A stretch of DNA of 64,000 bases from the NCBI GenBank assembly GCA_009617715.1, contig VTFK01000356.1, forward strand, positions 248,001 through 312,000, in the 5' to 3' direction. The position numbers and the translations under genes are program-made. Of the stretch, positions 47,490-60,729 are shown piece after piece (within the stretch, counting starts at the first letter, position 1; each line of letters begins with the position of its first letter). Below the pieces are notes generated by a model that worked only from the letters and a program-made list of their open reading frames with translations, did not search any database and was not told the DNA's origin. The DNA is from Plectrocnemia conspersa. Taxonomy: Eukaryota; Arthropoda; Insecta; Trichoptera; Polycentropodidae.

Positions 47490-49857
47490 ACATGCCACAT
47501 TAAATTGCAGCCTTAATTTTGTTTGTAAAAATGTTGCTTCTTCAAATTCTAGCATGATTACATTTTTCGGAGTTGTTCACAGAATCTATACGTTTTTTAA
47601 TTCGATGACTAGATGTGATAAACTAATGTCTGTATTAAAAATAAATTTAAAAGAAACAGACACCCGATGAGTCTCAAGAGCAAATGGCATCAAGGATTTG
47701 GATCAGCAAATACCATTAGTATATAACGTGTTAATGGATTTATAAATTGAACAATTTTTACAACGCGTCAAAATTAAAAGCCTAATAAAACAAATATTTT
47801 TTTAAATATTTGTTTACACTATCTGCATGGAATTTATTATTGCACGAAATAGATAGAGTAAACAAAGCTTTGCAGTCAATAACGATGATTATAATTAAAG
47901 CTTCACGTTTAATTCAAAGATTATCAAATTCCTTGCAAAAAATGAGACATTATATGGAAAAATATTTTTTCTAGAAGTGATAAATTGGCTCCAAAAATGG
48001 AATTGTCTGCAGAATTTGAAAACAAATAATGTGATGATAGATATCTACAATATGATCCTTATGATGATATTTTTTATTTACGGTTGCAATGAAAGGAGTG
48101 GTAGATATTTTAATAACATAACTTAGATTGAGATATAAAAAACTACATATTTTGAATTTTTAACAGAAGAAATATTGATGTCGATGAATGCAGAAAATTT
48201 ACTTTCATTTAATTTCAGATTGCCTTCAAATATTCTAACGATATTAATTCTTATGAATAAATAATTAGTTTCAAAAACCAGGCAATGGCATTAATTTCAA
48301 ATCTCAACTTAGATGTGAGGTGTGATCAAAAAGTACAGTTAATACATTCATTTGAAGTAATAAGTCCGATAGCTTGATCCGTTGAGATAGTCAGTGTCAA
48401 GTTTGAACAAGTTGTGACTTGTTAGCCGGCTTCCAGAACCGGAAGAGTGAGGTCGTGTTTACCGTGTCTGTTGCGCATCATGGATTTCGAACAACGCGTT
48501 AACTCTTTCCGCTCGTAAGGTGCTTGAGACGCACCATCGCTTGGCTCTATATTACTCGTAAGGTGCGTCAGGCGCACCATTTCAATTAATGAAATATAAC
48601 GTCGATTTTTGGGTATTTCCTGAGCATGTTTTGAATCAAGCCGGGGAGAGCTCATTTATCGCGATAAGTCAGGGTTTTAAGTTTTAAGTTGCAAAAAAAA
48701 TGAGTCGGTTGGAGACGAGCAACGGTCTTTTGACTTCAAAAACAGACAAAACCTGCAAAAAGTTTCAAAATGGTTCATTCAAACAGGTGATTAACTATTC
48801 GAGAGCTTATCGAAGAACTGAACATCTCATATGGCTTCGTGCAAAGCATTTTAATAAGACGAGTGAGTGCGAAATTTGCTCCCAAACTTTTGACTGAAGA
48901 ACAGAAGGAAAATCGTGTATCAGTTTACACGGAATTGAAGAATCGTCTTGATGCAGAACTGGACTTCATGGTCAAAATTTAAAACTGGAGATGAATGTTG
49001 GGTGTATGGCTATGACATTGAGACAAAAATGCAGGGTTCCCAATGGAAAACGAATGGCTCTCCTCATGGAACCTCAAATTCATGCTAATTGTTTTTTTTC
49101 GATAGTGAGGGCATATTGCGATCAAAGTTTGTTCCAAGGGAAACTACTGTAAACTCCGAATATTACAAGGGCGTACTGCAACGTTTATGAAACGATGTGC
49201 AGAGAAAGAGACCAGTGAAATGAGCCTTCATCACGACAACGCGGCGTGCCACACCTAGCTTCTAAACCGCAATTTTTGGGCAAAAAATACTGTTTATCCA
49301 CATCTACCTTACTCTCCAGATTTAGCACCATGCGACTTCTGACTCTTTCCAAAAATAAAAACCGTGCTAAAAAGAACACGTTTTTCCACAATTCCCGACA
49401 TTGAGAGGGCCATAACGAAGCAACTGAAGGCCCTTCCGAAAGAAGCTATACAAAATTGCTTGCAGTCATAAAATCATCGTTGGGATGAGTGCATCGCTAG
49501 CCAAGGCGATTAATTCAAATTTTATCTAGGCTTATTACTTTGTTCGTAATAAAATTATTCACCGTATTTTTTGATCATACCTCGTATATTAAGAATAGTG
49601 CACGAATACAATATAATACAGATATATTTGAATTAGGATGTTGCGTTAAGAATAATTTATAATTACCGTTCACTGTAGACTCTGCTGAAAGGGCTTCAGA
49701 AAATTGAAATATATAAAGACCTATTGAAGATCGTCACTTGCTCAGGAAAGATGATCGAATATGACAATTTTATCGATTGTCGTGATTTTATAAAACAATT
49801 TGATTTTAATAAAATAATAGATGAATTTATTTCAACAAAAGAACGAAAAATATAATT
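47490..49857 (+). pseudogene. hAT transposase remnant, split by a mariner insertion
   Basis: Left part: from 47557 the frame reads ITFFGVVHRIYTFFNSM, LKINLKETDTR*, then in a shifted frame SRANGIKDLDQQIPLVYNVL. This is the middle of the insect hAT family related to TTF-type/ZMYM transposases (TFFGVxxRxYxFF, then xxDTRWSSR). Right part, from ~49665: LPFTVDSAERA, KYIKTYL, RSSLAQERMIEYDN and FNKIIDEFISTKERK, the C-terminal hAT dimerisation region. The mariner copy at 48315-49587 lies between them. Many stops, so non-functional. Confidence 0.8.
48315..49587 (+). mobile_element. Mariner element (DD34D-type transposase), defective, inserted into the hAT remnant
   Basis: Terminal inverted repeats GAGGTGTGATCAAAAAGTAC at the left and, inverted, GAGGTATGATCAAAAAATAC at the right. 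Transposase reading begins MDFEQR at 48480. Helix-turn-helix residues REL..LNISYGSVQSIL lie near 48800. The catalytic core keeps HHDNAACHT (Asp at 49235) and YPHLPYSPDLAPCDF (Asp at 49334). The two Asp are 32 residues apart as it stands, two short of DD34D. Stops and frameshifts are numerous and an extra ~165 bp interrupts the N-terminal part. Non-autonomous relic. Confidence 0.88.
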
Positions 49858-49869
49858 TTAAACGTAAAG

Positions 49870-51165
49870 AGTAAACGATATTATTTTGTTTTTATTATAT
49901 ATTTGTTTTTTTTAATTCGACTGTCATTAATAAACCAGCTCGACTATTTTAAGCACATCAAAGCTGCAATTAAAGCCTATAAAATCTGCCGCGGTAAGTG
50001 TTAGCAACTTAGTAAAAATGTTTACTACCCATGTATCTATTTTTTTCCGAAATTGCTCATATTTATATTTACATTATAGATGTGTCTGTATTATGTCATG
50101 TCAATGTTCTCATAATCGCTATCTTTTTTATAGTCTACAAATGTGAAAAGTTAGTCGAGAAGTGCACATTTACCTCTGCGGCGCCAGTTCATCTTTTCGC
50201 ACGATTTCCGTGCTCAACTTTTCTTTTCGGCCTAGTAATTGGTTTTCGGTTCAAGGCTTGAAGCATTACTTCTAGCTTTGCAGTTGTTCCCAATGCGGCA
50301 TATCGATTGTTTATTACGGTTTACATTCGACGTGTGTGCGAGGACCCTTTACGCGGGGGCCCGAACGAAAAGCGAACTTAGGCCACCGGAATGTCACTCG
50401 ATAGTAACATCAGTCTGTGGGCAAGGTCGGATAAGCTCGTTATGGGATGCTGAACTCGATATGGATAAGCGTGGGAGAAGAGCAAGACAATAACAGACGA
50501 GAATTTTAGTGGAAAAGTTTGGCATGTGTGGACTACTTTGGATTTATGTCGGTTAATAAGATATATTTTTATAACCATAGTCTAACTTTCAGAATAAACT
50601 TGCAACCTACCTGAATTTAATTAAAAACGATGTATAAAATCTCACATTTTTTTCTTGATAAACATTTTTAATACATATAAAAAAGTGTATGTAAAAGTAA
50701 TTTAATAAAGTAAAAGTCGAAAATGCTCGGCTTTGTTATGCGGAGCGTGTGTCACTTTAACAATATATATTGGCGACTAACGTTCTGAATGACAAATTAG
50801 TTGTTAGCGTTTTAAAATATGGTGTCTGAAATACCAGCGAAGAACTTTTTGCTGGAGAAAATTCATAAGATTCAGACATCATTATAATTACTAAATAATA
50901 TGTTATATCAACGCAAAAATAGGTTTATTCGCCGGTATGATATTTTAAGTGTTTATGCAATTGCTAAGGGGTGATGTCGACAATCCGTTAATGATCGGCA
51001 ACGTTCAGTGATCGCCAACCGGTGGTCCGTGGACCCCTGATAGTCCGCAGATTTTTTTAAATATAATTACATTTTTTATCTTTAATAAATTGTGTGCGTG
51101 TACGAATATTTCTCACATACATATTTTAAAGATTATTACAACTTGAATTTTTTTATTTATTTTCA
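49870..51165. other. Gene-free stretch with one GC-richer patch
   Basis: Bases 50150-50500 have higher GC and CpG and a + frame of 84 codons (50239-50493), with no recognised domain; a decayed exon, promoter or repeat are all possible. At 50988 the sequence CAGTGATCGCCAACCGGTGG followed by TCCGTGGACCCCTG looks like a hAT-type terminus, but no partner end was found. Confidence 0.35.
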
Positions 51166-51169
51166 GTTG

Positions 51170-51560
51170 TAACATGACAGACATTGGCCCAATGCGTTAC
51201 AACGCCGTTGACACATGCATCGCCTACAAATTAATAGTGAGACACTAAACTAATAGCAAAGCTTGTATATAGTAAGTAACATATGTTTAATTATTTATAA
51301 ACCATTAATGTAGCTTAAAATCAATGGATGTCACCATGCAAAACCCAGCTTGTTTTTTAAGCATTATTCACATTATTTTTCCGTGAGATTAGAAAAATCT
51401 AGGAAAACCTAATCCGTGATGATTGATCATAATTATTTTTATATAATATTTTATGATTTTTCTTATTGTTTTATTCTACATATATTAATTTTTTGTGTAT
51501 CGTGACGCATTGGAGTAACCTGATAGTTCACAATAGTTCTAATTTAATTTAAATAAATAA
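51170..51560 (-). mobile_element. SINE-family copy, head not clear
   Basis: Minus-strand order: TCATCACGGATTAGGTTTTC, CTAATCTCACGG, TGCATGGTGACATCCATTGA, then GTTGTAACGCATTGGGCCAA near 51200. It matches the bodies at 33.6-33.8 kb and 59.4-59.6 kb. The tRNA-like head is not visible. Confidence 0.55.
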
Positions 51561-51564
51561 TAGT

Positions 51565-52725
51565 TATTACTAATTTTGATCTAATAAAAACTATATAAAT
51601 TAAAAAGCACTCGGATTCATATGTAATTCATGCTAATATTATACATGTAAAGTAAACATGTTAATTTATATAATTTAATACGTATCAACACTATCAAAAA
51701 TATGTATGCCATGCATCACGAGATCAAATGAGTTTCCGACTACTGGAAAACAAATTATCAGTAAAAATCGCACTACGCGGCCACCACATATTCGTATTTA
51801 TAAATGTATCTATAACTTTAAAGCTCTTCATCCACATGAGCTTCAAATTATCGATAATCATTAAGCACAACGGCAATCTAATTGTGGAATATTTTTTTTA
51901 AATGTCCTTACAAATAAACATAACTCAATATATTCTTAAGTATAAGAGCGATTTATATGGAAAATCGATTCTTGAGTAAGAAAAACGCTTCTATTGTAGC
52001 TTGATCTATCAAATAATAACTGATGGATACGTTAGTTTAATTATGATATAAAATAGTAACTGTAAATGTCAAATTCTTGTTTATGTGTGTTACAAAATGA
52101 ATATCAAACTTACGTGACTAAATTTAATTGAGAAACACTGGTGTAGGCTTTTATAGATATTACATGTATTCTTTCTTATGGAATCGATTATGTATGTAAA
52201 AATCTAATGTGATAGGTATTTTGATGCGAAACGAGAATTTGCATGTTTTTATTAATGATTTTTATATTCATGAGTTTATGAGATATTGTGCCGTTAAGAA
52301 AGATTTATTATTTTCTAAGTAATTTATTTTTCGCTATAATAATCCTACTATATTATTATTCCGAATATATAATATAATTTTATTTAAGATATTTTTTTTA
52401 ATTTATGAAAAATCTTTATTTTTTAAAATTTTTTTTTAAATTTCACTGTGAGTGATCTGATACAAAATTAATTTAGAGCATAATATGAGACTCTAAAAAC
52501 AAATTTGTTCATAAATCTTGCTCTTGAACTTTAATGGTAAAGGCAACTATTTAAAACACACAAAAGTCGTTCTTTTGAGATATTTAAATAACAGTGACAA
52601 AGCTTTTTAATATGCAAATATGCACCCATAATCGTTGCGTCACACATTCTTTAATGTACTGATTTTGAATCTAACCCTACGTCATTACACATGTCAAAAA
52701 ATTTGATAATATATGTTTTAGGCAA
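51565..52725. other. Gene-free AT-rich stretch
   Basis: I see nothing in it beyond low-complexity AT runs (52330-52440). Confidence 0.4.
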
Positions 52726-52729
52726 AAAA

Positions 52730-52930
52730 CAAGGAGTCTGGTTCCACCCCGAATTATCGGTAATCAGCTAAGTAAGGAAAGAGACATTATACTTTACTCA
52801 TCTTCCAAGAGTATATGAACCAGAACTCTACCGTACTTCCATTTTCATCAAGATTTTTACTACAGTTACTATGCTAAACTCATGCCAAGTGGAGCTACGC
52901 TGAATCGACCGAGGTGACCATTTCAATCTT
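52730..52930 (+). repeat. Dispersed repeat R2, copy 3
   Basis: GGTTCCACCCCGAATTATCG, AAGAGTATATGAACCAGAAC and AAGTGGAGCTACGCTGAATC follow the order of the copy at 41690-41880. Decayed. Confidence 0.5.
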
Positions 52931-53221
52931 GAGGTAATTAACAGGTTTTTTTTATTATCTGATCAGGTCCAAATAAGCAGTTACTTGAATAAGAGTTAAG
53001 CTCGATAATCTATATAGTTATTATTGCATAAAACTGATTTTAAAATAATTTAATAAAAAAAGTTTGTAGTTACAAAAAAAAACGCGCATAATATTTACAA
53101 TACTAAGTTACATTCTATATGTACATATACAATTATTTTATTATGGCTATTAATGCTTTTAAATACTACTTATTACTGTAAATGATATTTGTATTCAATA
53201 AAGCGAGTATATTTTCTCTTT

Positions 53222-53256
53222 ATTACGTCACGTTTTGCCTTCATTACGTCACGTTT
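53222..53256 (+). repeat. Two direct copies of ATTACGTCACGTTT
   Basis: The 14-mer occurs at 53222-53235 and 53243-53256, 21 bp apart. Each holds TACGTCA, a CREB/ATF-like half site. No gene start lies near enough to assign a role. Confidence 0.4.
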
Positions 53257-54294
53257 ATAATATGCAAACATATTAAAAAAATGATATTACTTTATAAGTT
53301 AATTCAAATAATAAAGTTATCTTAAATAATCCGGCAATTGAGCCATAAAATAAATTAAAAAATATACTTCGCGGCCAAATCTACTCAAGAAAATATCTAT
53401 TTTATAAAAATAGCTTTGCGACCAATGAAGATATTTTCTTTAAAAAAAAAGAGTTTATGAGTAAATTGTCGCAAATTTTCAAGCTGCGTGTGTTTCGTCA
53501 TTTTTAGAAAATGGCAGTTTGTAAATCATACAAAAACTTTCGACAAAATGGGCCTCGATTTTTCTTTCATTAAAATTTAACTACATTTTGTAGCTCACGC
53601 GTCTGAAAAGTTACTAACTTATGTGTTTGGTAATTTGTACTATATTGCACAATATATGTTTTATGATGTTATTACACATAAAAGTATTGGATCTGAATAT
53701 TAATATCACAATGCTATTTAAAACACGTTTATTCAAAACTATTAATACAGATATTTACCGCAACAAGAACTTGCCACTCTAATACCGATTTATTTATATG
53801 AATAAAAATGTGGTATGACCTTGGGAAAGTATACTTGCAATAGCGTATTTGTATAATATATGTATACTGCTCTCTGAGCATTGGAAAGTGTCAAACAATA
53901 TCGTTTTCAATGTCAAGGACATTTCTTTATGATTACACAATGGGTGACCGCATTTGATCAAAATGCGACAATTTTAACTATGTTTAATAACCGGAAAATT
54001 AAAATTTGCGTTTTTGTATTATGTAATATTTTTGGGACCATCCATAATCGTCGCAGTAAAATTAGTTACGCAAGACCTGTTAAAAGATTCGTAAAATAAT
54101 GTCTCTCAAATATATTAAGAATTAATATGATTTTTCTATTTTAACGATCAAAAGTGGCGACGCAAGCTAAAAAATGAATCTAAAAGCATTGGGTCGCAGT
54201 ACAACAGAAAACGGTCAGCCCCGGATATTGTCACCGAGCAGGTAGCAAACAATCTCGCTGAATTACAACATTCCAGAGCGCACCCAATCCTTAA

Positions 54295-54440
54295 AATTGC
54301 CGCCCCCCCCCCATTTTTTGCAGGGGTCATAAAATCAGCATTTCTTAAAAATAATAAATTGATTTCCAATGATATTCGTAGATTTACATAAAGTTTATTC
54401 AGGGTTAAGAACCACACTAGACGATTCCATCGCGAATTTA
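54295..54440 (-). mobile_element. Partial inverted copy of the 271-bp hAT MITE
   Basis: AATCCTTAAAATTGCCGCCC, a C-run, TCATAAAATCAGCATTTYTT and TAGACGATTCCATCGCGAAT are the complement of the interior of 36897-37167. Both extreme ends are missing. Confidence 0.7.
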
Positions 54441-54719
54441 AAATAATATATTTACACAATTTCCAATGATATTTAAAAAATTTAAAATAATATATTTGGT
54501 TTTTTTTTTTAAAAAAAAATAAAAAAAGAATCATAATTATTTGCAATGTTGAAGTGGTGAAGTAGTAGCATCTAAAAGCTAAATATTTACAAAAACAGAT
54601 AGACATAGATTAACATCAAAGTACAAAAAGGTTTCGTCCTCGTCTCCCACTTTTAATTGATGATTTTTGTATTTTGCATACAAACCGCAGTTTTCCCACG
54701 ATTGTATTACACAAAAACA

Positions 54720-54870
54720 AATATTCTAGTTACAGCCAAAATCATCTGAAAGCCAGAACGCTGCCATACGTCTTCACTTCCATCCGGAACATAGCCTCAG
54801 AACTTACACTTCGCTTCCGACTTGGAATATACGAGAGGTAAGCCAAATTCGCACCGTGCAGAGCACGTAA
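54720..54870 (+). repeat. Dispersed repeat R2, copy 4
   Basis: CACTTCGCTTCCGACTTGGA followed by ATATACGAGAGGTAAGCC and GTGCAGAGCAC matches the R2 core at 38075-38140. Confidence 0.55.
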
Positions 54871-55199
54871 TTAAATCTACTATATTAAAATACGCTTTAG
54901 AATAATTTAGAACAAACGTATTTTATCTCTATCTTATAAGATTATGAGAATGTTATTTTCAAATTAAATTTAATTCCTTGGTAGCTCAATATATGATTCG
55001 ATAAAAATAAATATAGCGTTTGTCTTTAATATAACTAACCTAACTTAACTCTGAAACTATGCATCACTTGCGGTTTCAATGTCGACCACATTAGCTATTG
55101 CTTCTATATGTTCTTTATGACAGAAAGTAAAACGGTAAAGCTAACAATAAGTAGAATATATAATAAAAGTAACTAAAAGATCTTTGTAACATATTGTAT

Positions 55200-55560
55200 T
55201 ACACACAAATATGACTTTTTGCGAAGCTACGGCGGCAGCGGCGTCTATTTTCGTCTGTCTTTTTAAAATTTGTCTTTGATCCATAAACGTGTCTATCCCT
55301 TGGCAGGGCTCCAAGGCAAAGGTCCGAGCTGGTGAACTTGACGCTTTGGAATGAGAAACTACGCGGATGACGCAAAATTATCTTGACATATCCCCCAATA
55401 GGATAAAACTGTAACAATATATATTATTTAAATGAAAACTCGAACAAAGTACGAGTGGAATACCAATGGGTGTCACGTACTCTTGTGGTAGACTATTTTC
55501 TAATTTAAGGGTTAAAGTTCTGTAGAAAATAAAGATTGAAATAACTTTATAACAGCGATT
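55200..55560 (-). pseudogene. Possible LINE reverse-transcriptase fragment
   Basis: Minus-strand translation from ~55556 has LTLKLENSLPQEYVTPIGIP, similar to the strand before the GVPQGS turn. The usual following residues are lost. Downstream, after a stop, VVSHSKASSSPA may be the region after YADD. GC content is above the flanks. Weak support. Confidence 0.35.
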
Positions 55561-55599
55561 CAAAGTATATAGGTACATATATTATGAATGATAGTACAT

Positions 55600-58500
55600 A
55601 TGAAACAACGATAATATCATAACGAAAAATATATGATAACTGTTAGTAACTAGATTGATAACAAACTTGATATAACTAATCATATCTATAAATACACAGT
55701 GACATGGGTTTTCCTCGAATCAATATAATCACATGATGAGGATTAGAATGCATAATATAACAATTTGCAAATTATATTTAATACTATTGAGTTCTTAAAC
55801 ATGCTTTCCACTGTCTAAATAGATTTTATTTTTATAATTTATCCTCGAGGTCTTTAATTAAAATCTAATAATATATAGCATATGCATATATTAAATACTA
55901 TAATTATCCTGTCTTACTAAAAAAAATCGCGAATGAAATATTACAGGGCTTTTTTAATAATATATGTATTATAACTACCAAAATAAAACAACACCTATAC
56001 CTTAACCCCTAAAATAAAATATAAGATAGATTTGAATTAATTAAAATTATTATGTAGAGGTCTATTGATTGTAGATGTCTTGAAACAAATACAAAAACGT
56101 AACACGTAACAAAAATTTGCGATAAGTGTTAAACGATAATAAAGAGTGAGCCTTTCCAATATTATAATTTAACGAACGAATTCTGCATATTTCGGTCATA
56201 GTAGATACTACCGATAAACATTATATTCACAGATGTTTTTCAAAGGCGTAAAAATATTTTTTTGTTTAAAAGAAGCGTTTCATTGTCTCGCATTTCAAAA
56301 CAAAATAACAATATATATAAAGGACCATGAGTTTTAGAGCGGCTTTAGTCACTATGTTGAGATAAAAAATGACTCAAGTTAGCAAATTATTTTAATCTAA
56401 GATTTTTTCAAATTTTAATCGAGATAGTATAAACAAATATTTGATTGTTGAATATTCATATAGCTGAAAATCTGCTGATTAATTCGAATATTCGATTGAG
56501 AACCCTAGTTGCGACCCTAAATGGGGTCGTTAACTGCAAAGCTAAGTGAATCATTTATTTTAAAATTAAAATAAGTGTAATTTGGGTACATTATTCTGTC
56601 ACAGCTGGTTGAAATATGTGTTGATAATGAAGACTCATACGTCACTTAGATTTGATGATTTTTATCTGCAATGAAATTTTTTATGGGTTAGAGATTTGAT
56701 AGAACGGGGATGAAATATAATAAATTTTGAGAATGAGGTTGTTGTTATCTAAGTCTTATAAATTTTAAACATTATTAATGATAAGATATGTCTAAAATTA
56801 CATTTTGCTTCAAATGTCGGTCGTGAATGGTCGCTCTGTGCGTCGCTCGCTTTTACCAATTCGCTCACGCTTTTTAGCCATGAACTTTATAAAAATAGAA
56901 AAGGAAGCAAATAAATGCGCCATTATAGAGCGAAATCGTACCGTGAGACCATTAAAAGCTTTTCTCACAACCCAAACTACGATTCAAGCAAAAATATCCA
57001 CCGATCAGAAAACTTTGATGAATCCAAGACAAAACCGATTATAAAAAACTTCTAGAAGTGACTAAAAATAACAGTTAATTAGATCGATTAAGGCACTAAT
57101 CTCTAGAATCGGTGACTACGACAAGATCAAATTTAAATTAGATTGCGTATTCAGACGAACGAGTTTGTTAAACGGTATCTATTGACAGTTTCAAATCATG
57201 AACAAAATCTAGAGTCGGTGCATATATGTACCAAACACAGCATCCATATAGACAACAGGTCATTTGAGGGGTGTCTGAAAAATGCCTGGAAAAACTTAAA
57301 TGACGTCATTGCAAATAATCTGTTCATATATTTTCTTATGTGAGTAGACTATGTTACTGAAGTAACGGTAAGACACAGCTGGTTAGGGAGGCATTGCCTA
57401 TCTGTGCTCGCCGCATTAACATCTTTTCAGAAAAAATATTATTTAATGACAATTTTCTCACATCACCTAACCTACATAAATATGCGAATTCACAATAAAA
57501 ACAAATTGATTTTTTTCCTCATAACCGAAGAAAAAAATTTTTGTTGATCGAAATTTTATACTTTTATTCAGCAAGTAATTGTCACATAAAAATTTCATAC
57601 CTCAATCGTTTCGACAGAATCTAATTACTTACCTCCAAAAAATATGGGGATGGGCGTGTATGAAAGACGTACCTGCGTCGCGTGTGTCAAAATGAATAAT
57701 ATACGTTTGTGTGTATCGTTTCCCAAAGTAATGAAGATCGTAAAGCAGCAATAATTTCGATGTTTGTACATCGTAGCCCCTACGGCGTAGCACGTACATA
57801 TATATGTATAGTCGAGATTCGATGCGTCAATACCATAATGGTAAAGTGGAAAACTTTTGTATCAGTAACATATACACAGCAAAGCATAATGATATTTACC
57901 ATAATCCAATTATCATACTTTACCATAAAAATCCAATTCAATATTCGTTCTAGTGAAATCAAAATCACTTCTCTGTAGTATATTATACTCCATTCACAGA
58001 ATTAAGTTACGCGAGTTAATATGTCTGGCAGCACTAATTCGGATCAACGTTAAAACTATATTATCTCACATTCCAGTCATGATTTCCTTAAATTTATCTC
58101 ACACATTTCCGCGTTTCGAGCAACAAGTGCTTCCAAACACTTGTGGAGCAGAAAAATCTCTTTATTTATATCCAACCTTGAGCTTTTTCACCACGTGAAA
58201 TATCTAGACGTCTGTATTATAGATTTCCATAAAACTCCAATCGGCGCCGATTACACAATAAACATTTTTCATTGGGTAAATTCTCACAATTTTGTTTTGC
58301 AACAATTTAATGCTTTTATTATTGCCAATGCATCACAAACATAAAATGAAATAAATTTGTGTATATCTGAAAAAATGAGATAATCGTATTTTATATTTTA
58401 TATCCTTATGTTTTATAACTTTGAAAGTGGAACGAGTCGCTTCTTTTAGTGCATATTTAATATGTTTTGTATGCATTTGGTTGGTTATGTTAATGTTATG

Positions 58501-59395
58501 ACATTATGACAAAATCAATATTCTATTAATTGATCACAAATTTAATCATTAGTTTTTGCCAAACAATCGTGCATTTCTGCCTCCTACATATATTATCAAC
58601 ACATTGCATTTAAAACATGAGCTCATATATAATACATTCAAATATCATACACAGCGTCGAAAACAACTGTATGGTAGCCACAGAACAAAGAATATAATAA
58701 TAGCTAACCAAAGTGTACATTAAAAAGCAATGAGGTGCAGAAATTAAAGTATACGGTTACGATAAGACTATTATCGTGTCACTCTATCTTTTATGGAAGC
58801 TAAAAAATATGTTTTATCTCTTTGCTATGCTAAATTAAAAAGTTATTATTCAATTTCAGTGTAATCCCTTTAAATTAATGTAAAATTAAATGTTTAATTA
58901 ATGTAAAATTAAAATTAAAGTGTTTATAAATATTTTTTTAGCAACATTGCTTGAAAATATTTTAAATAAATATTAGACAATTGCTTTGATTTTTTGGCAC
59001 CACTCTGGAGCTAGTGCCCCAGGCAACTGCATATACAGCTGGCTCTGGTTGTAAAATGCTTATGTATTTATTATAAATCATATTTATTTTTCATCAAGAT
59101 TCTTGAGAAATCGATATCAAACAAAAAAGTACTAAGTTTTTTTATAAGAAATGTGCCTTATAAAATATATATTACAATATCTTTCGGTAATGAAAATAGT
59201 TTTCACTTTTTGGATTTATTGCCCAAAATAAATAAAAGTAAAATTATTACTAACATAAGTCACACTTTTCTTTAAAGTTTTGGTTCTAAGAAACCCCTTC
59301 CTTCCGCAAGACTTCAGGGATATAAATGGATTTGAGCCAAGGCTCATTTCAGCAAAAAAAAACATATTAACTTAATGGTATTTATTTATTAATCT
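55600..59395. other. Gene-free AT-rich stretch
   Basis: Several open frames of 60-90 codons (56805-57044, 57143-57343, 57709-57978, 58141-58344) have no recognisable domain. At 58995-59047 the minus strand reads CAGAGCCAGCTGTATATGCA then GTTGCCTGGGGCACTAG, which resembles a hAT-type end, without a detected partner. Confidence 0.3.
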
Positions 59396-59399
59396 GTTA

Positions 59400-59660
59400 T
59401 TAACCTTTACTTGACATTATAGGCGTTATCCAAATGCGTTACTATGGGGTAAACACAATCAAAAACTACTGAGTAAGTAGTGAAAAATTAGTGACAAAAC
59501 TATTATTACATCTCACAATCAGTATATGTTACTATGTATGGCCGATATTCACGATATTTACTCATAAGATTAGGAACATCTTGGTGAACCTAACTAATCT
59601 ATGATGATCAATTAGAAAAAAATCATATAATCTCCCAGACACGATAAGCTTCATATGGGA
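59400..59660 (-). mobile_element. SINE-family copy with degenerate B box
   Basis: Minus strand: TTTGAATCCC (a decayed B box) near 59665, CTTATCGTGTCTGGGAG, TGATCATCATAGATTAGTTA, GTAACATATACTGATTGTG, then CTACTTACTCAGTAG and GTAACGCATTTGGATAACGC. Same order as the 33.6-33.9 and 51.2-51.5 kb copies. Confidence 0.55.
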
Positions 59661-60729
59661 TTCAAACAGGCGTGTATTTGGTCTGCACAGACACTTCAAA
59701 AGCACCAGTATATCTAGAAGAACTAAAATACGTTTATTCAAGATTCTAATTATACCAGTCCAGGACTTTCACAGACTTTCAGCGACGGCAGGCTTATGAG
59801 GGAATGATTATATAGAAGATTTTCGGCATACACGCAAGGATGATACAACAATAAACTGTACGAGTTGTATAAGAAACCTGTCGTTGTCAAGTATGTTGCA
59901 CTATCTGCATTCAATTACAATACGCAACTTATTAAATTTATAAAAAAATATGAAATTTCCCATTGAGTGACCAAATATATATATAATATATAATAAGCAG
60001 AGTATTGAAAAATACACTGGAACTATTTACTTAAGTAATAATAATAGATATTGTCACGCGATAACACTGCGTGATATAATAAATCATATAGTTAATAGGA
60101 ATATTTAAAATTATTGCCTAATACTAAAATAAGTTAAATGTACCTTTTCAAGTTTTCACAATTATTTATAAAATACATAGAAATTGTGTTTTTACCATAG
60201 AGAAAATATCACAGTTTACTTTTAAATGTTAATCCAAGTCTATCAATATTATAAAATCGATAACCCACTTATGTAATAATCTTAATACAGCTTTTGCGAA
60301 ATAATATGCAATATTTTATAACAAAAATAATGGTTATATTTTGCACAATATACTCATGTGTTTTGGGAATTTTCGTGTTTCCGATACTGTTACGATATGG
60401 GGAGGCAATAAATTCGGCCAACAGTATTATATTGGTTCGGCGTATATGTATACTGTCTACCTACTTAAAGCGAACCCTCGTCGAAAAATACGGCCTTCAA
60501 CTTGGGCCAGTTTCAATTTGGAAACTGCGTTATAAAAGCTTAATATTGTCTGAAGCTCATTCTAGAAGATGATGAGAAAATAACGTATTACTACTACACT
60601 GAACTTACACAACACTAAACTTGCTTTTGGTCGAGTTGTATAATATTTCAATTCCTTGCTAAATAAAGTTTCTAATGTATTTTGCAATATATTGTGTAAA
60701 TAATGTTTATAAAATATTTTCCGAGACAT

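Noticed and set aside
47240..47490. Solo LTR (TATAAAG, AATAAA run, ending TTAACA) next to the hAT remnant
   Set aside because: Plausible layout, but no matching second LTR, no TG start at a clear boundary and no target duplication found.
48422..48655. 77-codon minus-strand frame
   Set aside because: Lies antisense to the mariner N-terminus and its insertion, a shadow.
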